DNA from: Rhodoferax lithotrophicus
GTDB lineage: Bacteria; Pseudomonadota; Gammaproteobacteria; Burkholderiales; Burkholderiaceae_C
DNA length: 64,000 nt
Reading direction: 5' to 3'
Assembly (NCBI RefSeq): GCF_019973615.1
Contig: NZ_AP024238.1
Span: 2,418,001-2,482,000 of the forward strand
Made by a program: the position numbers and the translations under genes
Notes under the pieces: generated by a model
The model's database searches: none
The model's input: only the letters and a program-made list of their open reading frames with translations
Told to the model about the DNA's origin: nothing
Shown: piece after piece, positions 17,489-26,826 of the stretch
Position numbering within the stretch: position 1 is the stretch's first letter
Layout: the number at the start of each line of letters is the position of its first letter

Positions 17489-19755
17489 TGCTCACCTTTT
17501 TCATCATCCATATCGGTATCCATGTTGCGCGCCTGGGCCTGGTAAAGGTTGTAGTACGCGCCTTGGGCGGCCATCAGGTCGTCATGGGTACCCACTTCCA
17601 CAATCTGGCCGCGATCCATCACCACCAGCCGGTTGGCGCGGTGCAGGGTGGAAAGACGGTGGGCAATGGCGATGGTGGTGCGGCCTTGCACCAGGTTTTC
17701 CAGGGCATTCTGGATTTCTTTCTCGGTCTCGGAGTCCACGGAGGAGGTGGCCTCATCCAGAATCAGGATGCGTGGATCAATCAGCAAGGCGCGGGCAATC
17801 GAGATGCGCTGACGTTCCCCGCCTGACAAGCCCTGACCACGCTCACCCACCATCGAGTCATAGCCCTGCGGCAGGCGCAAGATGAACTCATGGGCATGGG
17901 CAGCGCGGGCCGCGGTAATGATCTCGGCGCGGGTGGCGTGGGGTTTGCCATAGGCAATGTTTTCGGCAATGGTGCCAAAAAACAGGAAGGGCTCTTGCAG
18001 CACCAGACCAATGTGGCGGCGGTAATCGGCCACCGGGAAGGAGCGCACATCCACACCATCAACCTTGATGGAGCCTTCCGATACGTCATAAAACCGGCAG
18101 ATCAGGTTCACCAGCGTGCTTTTGCCCGAGCCGCTGTGGCCCACCAGGCCAATCATTTCACCGGGTTCAATGCTCAGGCTGATGCCTTTGTTGACCTCGC
18201 GGTTGCCATAGCGAAAACTCACCTCGCTTAACTCGATGCGGCCTTTGACGTGGTCGAGCTTGACGGGTTGTGTGGGCTCGGGCACGCTGGAGACGTGATC
18301 CAGAATGTCAAAAATGCGTTTCGCCGCCGAGGCAGATTTTTCGGTCACAGAAACAATTCGGCTCATGGAGTCCAGGCGGCCATAAAACCGGCTGATGTAG
18401 GCAATAAACGCCATCAGCACACCCACGGTAATTTCAGACTTGGACACCAGCCAGATGCCAAAGCCCCAGACCACCAGCAGCCCCAACTCGGTCATCAGTG
18501 AAATGCTAGGGGCGAACAACGACCAGATTTTGTTGATCTTGTCGTTCACTGCCAAGTTGTGCTGGTTGGCAGTCTTGAAACGGGCTGATTCACGGTCTTC
18601 CTGGGCAAAGGCTTTGACCACACGCACACCTGGAATGGTGTCGGCCAGTACGCTAGTCACCTCTGACCAGACGCGGTCAATTTTCTCAAACCCGGTTTGT
18701 AGGCGAAAACGCACTGAGCGGATCATCCACACAATAAAGGGCAATGGCACCAGTGTGACCAACGCAAGCATCGGATTGATGGACACCAAAATCACTGCGG
18801 TCATGATCAGCATCAGGATATCGGAGGCAAAGTCCAGCAGGTGCAGCGACAAAAACACGCAAATACGGTCGCTTTCGCTGCCAATACGCGACATCAGGTC
18901 ACCGGTGCGTTTGCCGCCAAAGTATTCCAGTGACATACGCAGCAAATGGTCATAGGTGGTGGTGCGCAAATCAGCGCCAATGCGCTCGGACACCAGTGCC
19001 AGGATATAGGTTTTGGCCCATGACAAGCTCCAGGCCAGCAAAGCTGCCCCAAACAGGCCAACCATGTACTTGGTCACCAGCATGGGGTCGATGTGTTGAC
19101 CGTTTTGAAACGGGATCAACACCTCGTCCATCAGGGGCATGGTCAAGTACGGCGGCACCAGGCTGGCGGCGGTACCCAACAAAGTCAGTATCAAGCCTGC
19201 CAGCAACTGGCCTTGATAGGGTTTGGCGAAGCGCCACAATCTGAACAGTGTCCAGGTTGAAGGCGGGGTATGAATGACCTTGGTACAAATGGGGCATTCG
19301 TCCTGGTCTGGCTCCAGCGGGGCTTTGCAACTGGGGCACCGGTGACCTTCGGGCAGTACCGGTGGCAGGCCAGTGAGGTGGCTGTCCAGGTAAATTTGAA
19401 ACTGGTCTACCAGCTTGATGGCGTGCAGATTGTGGGCCAGCGTGAAGCGCCATATGGCCAGCCGCTCTTGGGGAGTGACCCATTCAAGATGGCCAACGCC
19501 CGCATGGTCATGCAGTTGGAGTTTTAATCCTGATTGGAAAGACCACTCACGCCACTGGCCGTCAGGTTCGCGACTGAGCAGGCGCTGGTTGGTCAGCAGC
19601 ACAAGGCCACTGACAAAATGAAGTTGTGCATCCAGATCGAACACGAGTGTGGCCACAATATGTTCATGGGCACGTAGCCTGGAACTCGTTTCTGAACGAA
19701 ATTCAGCTGGGATGTCATCTAAAACAGGGGCTGATGCGTTACTTTGATTTGTCAT
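17485..19755 (-). CDS. Cyanophycin-associated ABC exporter (fused permease and ATPase)
   Basis: 756 residues from the ATG at 19755; a GTG 36 bases upstream is an alternative. No strong ribosome-binding site is seen for either. A ~185-residue N-terminal extension contains a zinc-ribbon pair (CPSC...CPIC) before a six-helix exporter membrane domain and a C-terminal ATPase with Walker A GHSGSGKST, signature LSGGERQR and Walker B ILILDEATSS. This layout matches the exporter found next to cphA in many betaproteobacteria. Its substrate is unknown. It is divergent from cphA' with about 115 bases between the likely starts, which must hold both promoters. Confidence 0.85.
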   Translation of the reverse strand: MTNQSNASAPVLDDIPAEFRSETSSRLRAHEHIVATLVFDLDAQLHFVSGLVLLTNQRLLSREPDGQWREWSFQSGLKLQLHDHAGVGHLEWVTPQERLAIWRFTLAHNLHAIKLVDQFQIYLDSHLTGLPPVLPEGHRCPSCKAPLEPDQDECPICTKVIHTPPSTWTLFRLWRFAKPYQGQLLAGLILTLLGTAASLVPPYLTMPLMDEVLIPFQNGQHIDPMLVTKYMVGLFGAALLAWSLSWAKTYILALVSERIGADLRTTTYDHLLRMSLEYFGGKRTGDLMSRIGSESDRICVFLSLHLLDFASDILMLIMTAVILVSINPMLALVTLVPLPFIVWMIRSVRFRLQTGFEKIDRVWSEVTSVLADTIPGVRVVKAFAQEDRESARFKTANQHNLAVNDKINKIWSLFAPSISLMTELGLLVVWGFGIWLVSKSEITVGVLMAFIAYISRFYGRLDSMSRIVSVTEKSASAAKRIFDILDHVSSVPEPTQPVKLDHVKGRIELSEVSFRYGNREVNKGISLSIEPGEMIGLVGHSGSGKSTLVNLICRFYDVSEGSIKVDGVDVRSFPVADYRRHIGLVLQEPFLFFGTIAENIAYGKPHATRAEIITAARAAHAHEFILRLPQGYDSMVGERGQGLSGGERQRISIARALLIDPRILILDEATSSVDSETEKEIQNALENLVQGRTTIAIAHRLSTLHRANRLVVMDRGQIVEVGTHDDLMAAQGAYYNLYQAQARNMDTDMDDEKGEQ

Positions 19756-19870
19756 ACGGTGTGTCCGGGTCAATAAATATTTGTGTTGCACAAGCCTGCT
19801 TGCGTATGACTTAAGAACAAAAGAACTGAAAATCTCACGTTGCGACTCAATGGTCGACTTCTACACATTT

Positions 19871-22039
19871 ATGACAACCAAGCGTATTGAATTTTTGCGT
19901 GTCACCCACTTACGGGGCCCCAACATCTGGACGTACCGTCCGGTCATTGAGGTTTGGGTCGATATCGGCGATTTGGAAGATTACCCTTCCAACACCTTAG
20001 TCGGATTTTATGAGCGTTTAACCACCATGTTGCCCGGTCTGGCGGTGCACCGGTGTGGCGTGGGTGAACCCGGGGGGTTTTTGGAGCGTTTGCGCGAAGG
20101 CACTTGGGCCGGACATATCCTGGAACATGTGGTGCTTGAACTGCAAAACATGGCGGGTATGCGCACCGGTTTTGGTAAAACCCGGCAAACCTCCCAGCGC
20201 GGGGTTTACAAGATGGCATTTCGTACCCGGCAAGAGCAAGTGGGTCGAGCTGCTCTGGAAGCGGGGCGCGAATTGGTGCATGCTGCGATCCACAATACAC
20301 CTTTTGATGTGACCCAAGCCGTGGCCCAATTACGCGACTTGGCTGACAAGTATTGCCTGGGGCCCAGCACCGCTCATATTGTGGAAGCAGCTACCGAACG
20401 CGGCATTCCCCACATTCGTCTTACGGCGGGCAATTTGGTGCAACTAGGTTATGGCAACAAGCAACGCCGTATCTGGACCGCTGAAACTGATCAAACCAGC
20501 GCTATTGCCGAAGAAATTGCCAGTGATAAAGATTTGACCAAATCTTTACTGAAATCTTGCGGTGTGCCGGTACCTCAGGGCGAGTTGGTTGAAACCACCG
20601 AACAAGCCTGGGCGGCGGCGCAAGACATAGGTTTGCCAGTGGTGATCAAACCCCATGACGGCAACCATGGCCGTGGTGTGTCGCTTGACCTGAACAATCG
20701 CCAGGACATGGATGCCGCTTTTGCGCTTGCCAAGCGCAAAGGGGGCGGCAGCATCATTGTTGAGCAGTACATTCCAGGCAACGAACATCGTTTACTGGTG
20801 GTTGGTCAGCGTGTTGTGGCTGCAGCCCGAGGTGAAACTGCTTGGGTCACTGGTGATGGTCAGTCCAATATCATTGAGCTGGTGGACCGGCAACTCAACA
20901 CCGATCCGCGTCGCGGTATCACTGAAGATGCGCCGCTGAACGTCTTGGCTCCACATGAGGGCGCAGAAATCATTCTGGAACTCCAGCGTCAAGGGCTGAC
21001 TGCTTATTCGGTTCCAGCCATGGGTCAGCAAGTGTTGATTCAGCGTAATGGCAATGTGGCTTTTGACATCACGGATGAGGTTCACCCCAGTGTGGCGGCC
21101 ATGGCTACCTTGGCCGCGCGGGCTGTGGGCTTGGATATTGCAGGTGTTGACATGGTGTTGGAAGATGCTACCCGTCCCTTGAGCGCACAACGGGCTGCCG
21201 TGATTGAGGTTAATGCCAGTCCTGGTTTGCTGGCGCACCTCAAACCCGCCAGTGGTCACGCCAGACCGATTGGCCAAGCCATTGTGGCGCATCTTTTTGG
21301 CCCCATGCAAAATGGGCGCATGGATATCGTGGGTATTACCGGGCAAGTCAACACCACGCCCATTGCACGTTTATTGAGCTGGATGCTTTATACACAAGGT
21401 CAAAAAGTGGGTTTGGCTTGTAAGGACGGTTTTTACTTGGGTGAGCGTTGTGTGGACCCACACGACTACACGAGTTGGGAACGAGGGCAAAACCTGTTGA
21501 TCAATCGCTCGATAGACGTGGCTGTTTTTGAACACAACCCCCAAACTATTTTGAGTGAGGGCTTGGCTTACGACAAATGTCGCGTGGGTGTTGTGACCGA
21601 TGTCAGCGGATTTGAAACCTTGTCTGAGTTTTACATTGACAGTTTGGACAAGCTCTACAACGTGGAGCGTACCCAGGTAGATGTTGTGCTTGCGCATGGT
21701 ACGGCGGTACTGAATGCCGCCGACCCACAGGTGGTTGAAATGGCATCCTTGTGTGATGGGGATGTGATTTTTTACGGCCTTGACCCTGAGCTGCCTGCTC
21801 TGGCGGCTCACCGAGCCAGCGGACAGCGGGTGGTGTTTTCTGAGCAGGGTGGCCTGGTGCTGGCACAAGGTGACACCAGAGTGACACAGATCGATTTGAA
21901 TGGTCATTGGGTAGACTTGCCAGGCTCCGCGGAATGGGTGCTGGCTGCAGTAGCCGCCGCCTGGGCTTTGGGTATGTCTGCCGAATTGATGGGTGCTGGT
22001 CTTCGCACCTTTGAACAAACAATACAAAAACATCGTTGA
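19871..22039 (+). CDS. cphA': Cyanophycin synthetase-like protein CphA' lacking the C-terminal ligase part
   Basis: 722 residues from the ATG at 19871 (MTTKRIEFLRVTHLRGPNIW), chosen to match the family start; in-frame starts further upstream exist and no clear ribosome-binding site decides. It has the N-terminal CphA domain (HILEHVVLELQN), an ATP-grasp domain (VVIKPHDGNHGRGVS, EVNASPGLLAHLKP) and a Mur-ligase-like central domain. The P-loop equivalent is degenerate (GITGQVNTTP near residue 489, against GTNGKTTT in the next gene) and the C-terminal Mur-ligase domain is missing. It therefore probably cannot perform the arginine-adding half reaction alone. The arrangement resembles the paired cphA/cphA' of other Burkholderiales. 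Confidence 0.85.
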   Translation: MTTKRIEFLRVTHLRGPNIWTYRPVIEVWVDIGDLEDYPSNTLVGFYERLTTMLPGLAVHRCGVGEPGGFLERLREGTWAGHILEHVVLELQNMAGMRTGFGKTRQTSQRGVYKMAFRTRQEQVGRAALEAGRELVHAAIHNTPFDVTQAVAQLRDLADKYCLGPSTAHIVEAATERGIPHIRLTAGNLVQLGYGNKQRRIWTAETDQTSAIAEEIASDKDLTKSLLKSCGVPVPQGELVETTEQAWAAAQDIGLPVVIKPHDGNHGRGVSLDLNNRQDMDAAFALAKRKGGGSIIVEQYIPGNEHRLLVVGQRVVAAARGETAWVTGDGQSNIIELVDRQLNTDPRRGITEDAPLNVLAPHEGAEIILELQRQGLTAYSVPAMGQQVLIQRNGNVAFDITDEVHPSVAAMATLAARAVGLDIAGVDMVLEDATRPLSAQRAAVIEVNASPGLLAHLKPASGHARPIGQAIVAHLFGPMQNGRMDIVGITGQVNTTPIARLLSWMLYTQGQKVGLACKDGFYLGERCVDPHDYTSWERGQNLLINRSIDVAVFEHNPQTILSEGLAYDKCRVGVVTDVSGFETLSEFYIDSLDKLYNVERTQVDVVLAHGTAVLNAADPQVVEMASLCDGDVIFYGLDPELPALAAHRASGQRVVFSEQGGLVLAQGDTRVTQIDLNGHWVDLPGSAEWVLAAVAAAWALGMSAELMGAGLRTFEQTIQKHR

Positions 22040-22042
22040 GAT

Positions 22043-24631
22043 ATGAAGCTATCGCGCATTCGGGCCCTGCGTGGCCCCAACCTCTGGACACATCACACGG
22101 CGATTGAGGTGGTGGTGACTTGTTCTCCGAAACTTTGCAGCATTACAGATTTGCCGGGTTTTGAGAGCCGATTGCGCAGCCGCTTTCCTGCCATTGCTCC
22201 ACTGCAATCCGTTGGGCAAACTGATCCGGTTTGTCTGGCCCATGTATTAGGGTTGGCTGCCTTGGGTCTTCAGGCACAAGCGGGTTGCCCCGTCACTTTT
22301 CGGCGCACCACTCCTACGCTTGAAGCGGGCGTTTTTCAGGTGATTGTGGAGTACACCCAAGAGGCGGTGGGGCGGTTGGCTTTAGAGCTGGCCCAAGCTC
22401 TGTGTATCGCTGCCCTGGAAGACACACCTTTTGACTTGCAACATGCGCTGACTCAACTGCGGGATCTGGATGAGGATGTGCGGCTTGGCCCCAGTACCGG
22501 TGCGATTGTGGATGCTGCTGTAGCACGCCAAATTCCTTATCGACGTATGACAGAAGGTAGCATGGTGTCATTCGGTTGGGGCAGTCAACAGCGCCGGATT
22601 CAGGCTGCCGAGACAGATACAACGGGTGCCATTGCCGAGAGTATTGCGCAAGATAAACAACTTACTAAAAAATTATTGGTTGCGGCTGGCGTGCCTGTAC
22701 CGCGTGGTCGTGAAGTCAGTAGTGTGGAGGATGCCTGGGCTGCAGCGCTTGAAGTTGGTCTGCCGGTGGTCGTCAAACCCATGGATGGTAATCAGGGAAA
22801 AGGCGTGACCGTCAATATCAAGACGAAAGAGCAGCTGATCGCGGGTTATCACACAGCCAAGAGCTTCAGGTCGCATGTTTTGGTGGAGCGTTTCTTGCCG
22901 GGCCATGATTTCAGGTTGTTGGTCGTTGGCAATAAGTTGGTGGCAGCGGCTCAACGCGAAGCGCCTCATGTGGTGGGTGATGGCCAGCACAGTATTCGTG
23001 AATTGGTTGATTTTGTGAACCTTGATCCCAGGCGTGGGTCAGGTCATGCCACATCACTTACCAAAATTCGGTTTGATGACATTGCCTTGGCGTGTCTGGC
23101 TGATCAGGAACTTCAGGCTGAGTCTGTCCCGGAGTTGGGCCAACGTGTGACCTTGCGGCGTAATGCCAATTTGTCCACTGGCGGTGCTGCTACTGATGTC
23201 ACTGACGATGTGCACCCCAAGGTGGCTGCCCGTGCGGTGGAGGCCGCCAAAATGGTGGGGCTGGATGTGTGCGGCGTGGATGTCGTCACGGATAGTATTC
23301 ACCACCCCCTTGAAACGACTGGCGGTGGTGTGGTGGAAGTGAATGCTGCACCAGGCTTGCGCATGCACATTGCACCGTCTTTTGGCAAGGGTCGCGCTGT
23401 AGGTGAGGCCATCATTCAGTTTATGTTTGGTGACCGTGGCAACGGCCGTATACCCCTGGTCGCTGTGACGGGTACCAATGGCAAAACCACTACGGTGCGA
23501 TTGATTTCGCATCTGTTAACGCAGAGTGGTCTGCGAGTTGGGATGACCAATACCGATGGGGTCTACATTGCGGGTCAGCGTATTGACACCGGCGACTGCA
23601 GTGGCCCCAAAAGTGCCCGTAATGTGTTGCAACACCCCGATGTGGAAGCCGCTGTTTTGGAGACTGCGCGTGGTGGCATGTTGCGTGAAGGTTTGGCCTT
23701 TGACCGTTGTGATGTGGCGGTTGTGACCAACATTGGTACAGGTGACCATCTTGGGCTGAACTACATCACCACAGTGGAAGACCTGGCCGTGTTGAAGCGT
23801 GTCATTGTGAAGAACATTGCGGACAAGGGAACGGCTGTTCTCAATGCCGCTGACCCCGCTGTGGCAGCTATGGCCAAACATTGCACGGGCGCAGTAACAT
23901 TTTTTGCACAATCCAAAAGTCTACCCTTGATGGCAGCTCATCTGGCGCAAGGGCAGCGTGGGATCTACGTTGAAAACGGGTGTCTGGTTGCTGCAGAAGG
24001 GGCAAATCGCTACGAAATTCCGCTATCTGCTGTGCCGATCACACACCATGGCACGATTGGTTTTCAGGTGGAAAATGTTCTGGCCTCCGTGGCGGCGGTG
24101 TGGGGACTGGGTCTGGACTGGGCCGTGATACGTGCTGGCCTGGCCAGTTTTGAAAATGACAGTGACAACGCACTTGGCCGCTTTAACCTGTTCACTTACC
24201 GCGGTGCCACGGTAATTGCCGATTACGGGCATAACCCGGATGCCATGTCAGCGTTGGTGCAAGCCGTCAATAACATGCCCGGAAAACGACGTACGGTGGT
24301 GATCAGTGGTGCAGGTGACCGACGTGATGAAGACATTCGCCAGCAAACCCAGATCCTGGGGCAAGCCTTTGATGAAGTGGTGCTGTACCAGGATCAGTGC
24401 CAACGTGGTCGATCTGACGGCGAGGTGATTGCGCTGTTGCGCGAAGGCCTGGCCGGTGCTTCCCGCACGCAAGGTATTGCTGAGATCACCGGTGAATTTT
24501 TGGCCATTGATACGGCCATGGATAAACTGGAGGAGGGCGATTTATGCCTGATACTGGTGGATCAGGTGGAAGAAGCCCTGTCTTACATCCGCGCAAAAAT
24601 CAGCCAGTCTGCAAGCCCCACGGTAAAGTGA
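22043..24631 (+). CDS. cphA: Cyanophycin synthetase CphA
   Basis: 862 residues. It makes cyanophycin (multi-L-arginyl-poly-L-aspartate), a cytoplasmic nitrogen store, by alternate addition of Asp and Arg using ATP. The N-terminal domain (SRIRALRGPNLW) is followed by an ATP-grasp domain (~215-470; VVVKPMDGNQGKGVTV, VEVNAAPGLRMHIAP) and a complete Mur-ligase-like domain with P-loop GTNGKTTT (~477-484), ETARGGMLREGL and the C-terminal ADYGHNPDAM. The gene begins 3 bases after the cphA' stop, so the pair is co-translated. Its last 32 bases overlap the convergent NRDE-family gene. No cyanophycinase is in the window. Confidence 0.95.
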   Translation: MKLSRIRALRGPNLWTHHTAIEVVVTCSPKLCSITDLPGFESRLRSRFPAIAPLQSVGQTDPVCLAHVLGLAALGLQAQAGCPVTFRRTTPTLEAGVFQVIVEYTQEAVGRLALELAQALCIAALEDTPFDLQHALTQLRDLDEDVRLGPSTGAIVDAAVARQIPYRRMTEGSMVSFGWGSQQRRIQAAETDTTGAIAESIAQDKQLTKKLLVAAGVPVPRGREVSSVEDAWAAALEVGLPVVVKPMDGNQGKGVTVNIKTKEQLIAGYHTAKSFRSHVLVERFLPGHDFRLLVVGNKLVAAAQREAPHVVGDGQHSIRELVDFVNLDPRRGSGHATSLTKIRFDDIALACLADQELQAESVPELGQRVTLRRNANLSTGGAATDVTDDVHPKVAARAVEAAKMVGLDVCGVDVVTDSIHHPLETTGGGVVEVNAAPGLRMHIAPSFGKGRAVGEAIIQFMFGDRGNGRIPLVAVTGTNGKTTTVRLISHLLTQSGLRVGMTNTDGVYIAGQRIDTGDCSGPKSARNVLQHPDVEAAVLETARGGMLREGLAFDRCDVAVVTNIGTGDHLGLNYITTVEDLAVLKRVIVKNIADKGTAVLNAADPAVAAMAKHCTGAVTFFAQSKSLPLMAAHLAQGQRGIYVENGCLVAAEGANRYEIPLSAVPITHHGTIGFQVENVLASVAAVWGLGLDWAVIRAGLASFENDSDNALGRFNLFTYRGATVIADYGHNPDAMSALVQAVNNMPGKRRTVVISGAGDRRDEDIRQQTQILGQAFDEVVLYQDQCQRGRSDGEVIALLREGLAGASRTQGIAEITGEFLAIDTAMDKLEEGDLCLILVDQVEEALSYIRAKISQSASPTVK

Positions 24632-25367
24632 ATTTGCGCGTGCCAATGTGTCCTTGGGCATCAAAAGCCTGCTCCTGAAAATGGATCTGATTCACTTCAA
24701 AACGAATCACACTGCAGGCGCGGGTGCCATAGTTGGGTAGCGAGACAAAAGCCGCTGAAAGCGCACGTTCCAACTCCAATGAGATGCCCGTGGCAGGCAG
24801 CCGGGCATCGTCGGCTGGATGCGGGTTGTGCAGCAAAGCCATCAAGTCTTCATCACGGGGATGATCTTGTATCAGCAAGGCTTGCAAGCCATCTTTTAAA
24901 CCCGTCAGTTTGGGCCAGGGTGTTAAAAAATCAGCATTTGATACGGCACCCAACCCAGGCTTCAAGGTGATCACCTTGGCATGGCGACTCTCCAATCCCA
25001 TCAAACTTTGTCCATCAAACACCAGCAGGTTAAACGGGTTGTAATCGGCTGCGTGTTTCACCAAATTGGCCAGATAGTCAGTTGCGCTGTGTTGGGTTTG
25101 TAAAAAGGTGCTGACCAGTTCGCCGCGGGAAGGTGCATTCGCACGCATATGGGCTGGATCCCGGTAGTTGGTGAGCGCAGCCAGTCGCCCATCGCGGCTT
25201 ACCCCCAACCAGGTGCCGCCCGCGTGCAAATCACGTCCTGCCAGAATGGGGGCCTCTTCCCACCAATTTAATGGCAGCGTCGGGCGTGCGTAAAACTCGT
25301 CACGGTTGGCGATCAGCAGCAGCGGTGTGGGGCTGGCAGGTTGCCAGTTCCAGGCGATCAGGCACAT
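24600..25367 (-). CDS. NRDE / TANGO2-family protein
   Basis: 255 residues starting MCLIAWNWQ with LLIANRDEFYARPT, the family signature (Asn-Arg-Asp-Glu), plus GGTWLGVSRDGRLAALTNYRD. TANGO2 homologues are linked to haem or lipid handling in eukaryotes; the bacterial reaction is not established. It is the last gene of a three-gene minus-strand operon, its start overlapping the CoA-binding gene by 10 bases, and its 3' end runs 32 bases into the end of cphA. Confidence 0.85.
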   Translation of the reverse strand: MCLIAWNWQPASPTPLLLIANRDEFYARPTLPLNWWEEAPILAGRDLHAGGTWLGVSRDGRLAALTNYRDPAHMRANAPSRGELVSTFLQTQHSATDYLANLVKHAADYNPFNLLVFDGQSLMGLESRHAKVITLKPGLGAVSNADFLTPWPKLTGLKDGLQALLIQDHPRDEDLMALLHNPHPADDARLPATGISLELERALSAAFVSLPNYGTRACSVIRFEVNQIHFQEQAFDAQGHIGTRKFTLPWGLQTG

Positions 25368-25786
25368 GATCCCGTGAAACCATCACCTACCAGCTGGGCA
25401 TGGTCAATTTTGGTACATCGATTCATCACCACCGTCAGGCCAGCTTGTTCGGCGATGGCACGGGCCTCTTCGTTGACCACACCTATCTGCAACCACAGCG
25501 TATGGGCTCCAATCGTTATGGCATCTTGGGCGATGGGTAGGCAATCCTGCGATTTGCGAAACACATCCACCATATCCACGGGGAAGGGAATGGTGAGCAG
25601 ATCGGGGTAGCAGGTTTCACCCAGAATGTTCGAGTATTTGGGGTTGACCGGGACGATTCTGAAGCAGTGTTCCTGAAGGTACCTGGCCACCATAAAACTC
25701 GGTCGGTCCGACTCGGCCGATAGGCCCACTACGGCAATGGTGTGGCTGTCACGCAGGACGCGGCGCAAGGTATCGATGTCACTCAT
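25358..25786 (-). CDS. CoA-binding domain protein (YccU-like)
   Basis: 142 residues forming one Rossmann-like CoA-binding domain: TIAVVGLSAESDRPSFMVARYLQ at the nucleotide-binding loop, RIVPVNPKY, and a C-terminal MNRCTKIDH motif shared with YccU-type proteins. It is sandwiched between an enoyl-CoA hydratase (4-base overlap) and an NRDE protein (10-base overlap), so all three are likely co-translated. The partner enzyme, if any, is not evident. Confidence 0.85.
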   Translation of the reverse strand: MSDIDTLRRVLRDSHTIAVVGLSAESDRPSFMVARYLQEHCFRIVPVNPKYSNILGETCYPDLLTIPFPVDMVDVFRKSQDCLPIAQDAITIGAHTLWLQIGVVNEEARAIAEQAGLTVVMNRCTKIDHAQLVGDGFTGSCA

Positions 25787-26592
25787 GGGTTAGCTCCATG
25801 GCACCAGATCGGGGTACGTTTGTCAATAAATGCCCCGATACCCTCTTGGGCATCCTGGATTTGCAGGTTGGTAACCATCACATCTTTGGCGTAGTCATAG
25901 GCTTGAGCCAAGGGCAGTTCGGCTTGACGGTAAAACGCCGCTTTGCCCATCGTCAGTGTGTGGCGTGATTTGGATGCAATCTTGTTGGCCAGATGGTCCA
26001 CCGCCGCATCCAGTTCAGCTGCGGGAACTAATGTATTGATCAGGCCAAAGCGCAGCGCGGTGGCTGCATCCATCAACTCCCCGGTCAGCAACATCTGCAT
26101 GGCGTGTTTGGGGCTGATGTTCCGAGATAAGGCCACCATCGGGGTTGAGCAAAACAGACCAATATTCACGCCAGGTGTGGCAAAGCGCGCTGTGTCTGCC
26201 GCAATCGCCAGATCACAACTGGCTACCAGTTGTACACCAGCTGCCGTGGCGATACCTTGCACGCGGGCAATCACCGGTTGCGGGAGCGACACAATACGTT
26301 GCATGAGCTGTGAGCAGGCCTCGAACAAGGCCTCGGCATACTCTGGAGCGTAACCCGCAGCCCGGATTTCTTTCAGGTCATGTCCGGCGCAGAAGGCTGA
26401 ACCCGCACCAGCGAGCACGACAACATGCAGGGATGTATCCATGGCAATGGCATCCAGTTCAGCTTGCAGTGCAGCAATCAATTCGGTGGACAGCGCATTG
26501 CGCGCCTGTGGCCGGTTCAGTGTGAGGGTAACTACGTGGTTGGCGTTGCAGCGCAACACCAGCGGGGCGGCGGTGGAATCAACTGGGTTCAT
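25783..26592 (-). CDS. Enoyl-CoA hydratase/isomerase family protein
   Basis: 269 residues of the crotonase fold: LNRPQARNALS at the N-terminus, the CoA-binding AGAGSAFCAGHDLKEI, and the oxyanion-hole region VQGIATAAGVQLVASCDLAIA. The pattern is closest to the ECHDC3-like subgroup; the substrate is unknown. It is the first gene of the minus-strand operon with the CoA-binding and NRDE genes. The ~230 bases upstream face the riboswitch-controlled exporter on the other strand. Confidence 0.85.
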   Translation of the reverse strand: MNPVDSTAAPLVLRCNANHVVTLTLNRPQARNALSTELIAALQAELDAIAMDTSLHVVVLAGAGSAFCAGHDLKEIRAAGYAPEYAEALFEACSQLMQRIVSLPQPVIARVQGIATAAGVQLVASCDLAIAADTARFATPGVNIGLFCSTPMVALSRNISPKHAMQMLLTGELMDAATALRFGLINTLVPAAELDAAVDHLANKIASKSRHTLTMGKAAFYRQAELPLAQAYDYAKDVMVTNLQIQDAQEGIGAFIDKRTPIWCHGANP

Positions 26593-26684
26593 GGTGGAGT
26601 GGGATGTTCAAGCGGGTGCAGCATTGTGCTGTAGAGTTTGACTTTGAGAACCCTCGCAGGGTGAAATCCGTCTGCTAAACTGAG

Positions 26685-26826
26685 CATGTCACTGGGGAGT
26701 AGTCTCCCTTCGGGTCAACCGAAGGGGCTTGTGTCAACATACTTGGTCGTTCGGCCATGGTACAAGCGGCTTCAAACTTGACAAGACCTTTGACCATGTT
26801 GCCTCCGGTTTGGCCGGGGAGGCTTC
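26685..26826 (+). promoter_or_regulatory. yybP-ykoY-type (manganese) riboswitch
   Basis: The leader of the exporter gene contains the conserved elements of this riboswitch: GGGGAGTAG at 26695-26703 and, after a long hairpin region, CAAGACCTTTGACCATG (26782-26798). These are the two loops that dock to bind Mn2+. A final hairpin (GCCTCC 26801-26806 with GGAGGC 26818-26823) contains the purine-rich GGGGAGG just before the likely GTG start, suggesting control by hiding the ribosome-binding site. Boundaries are approximate. Confidence 0.8.
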
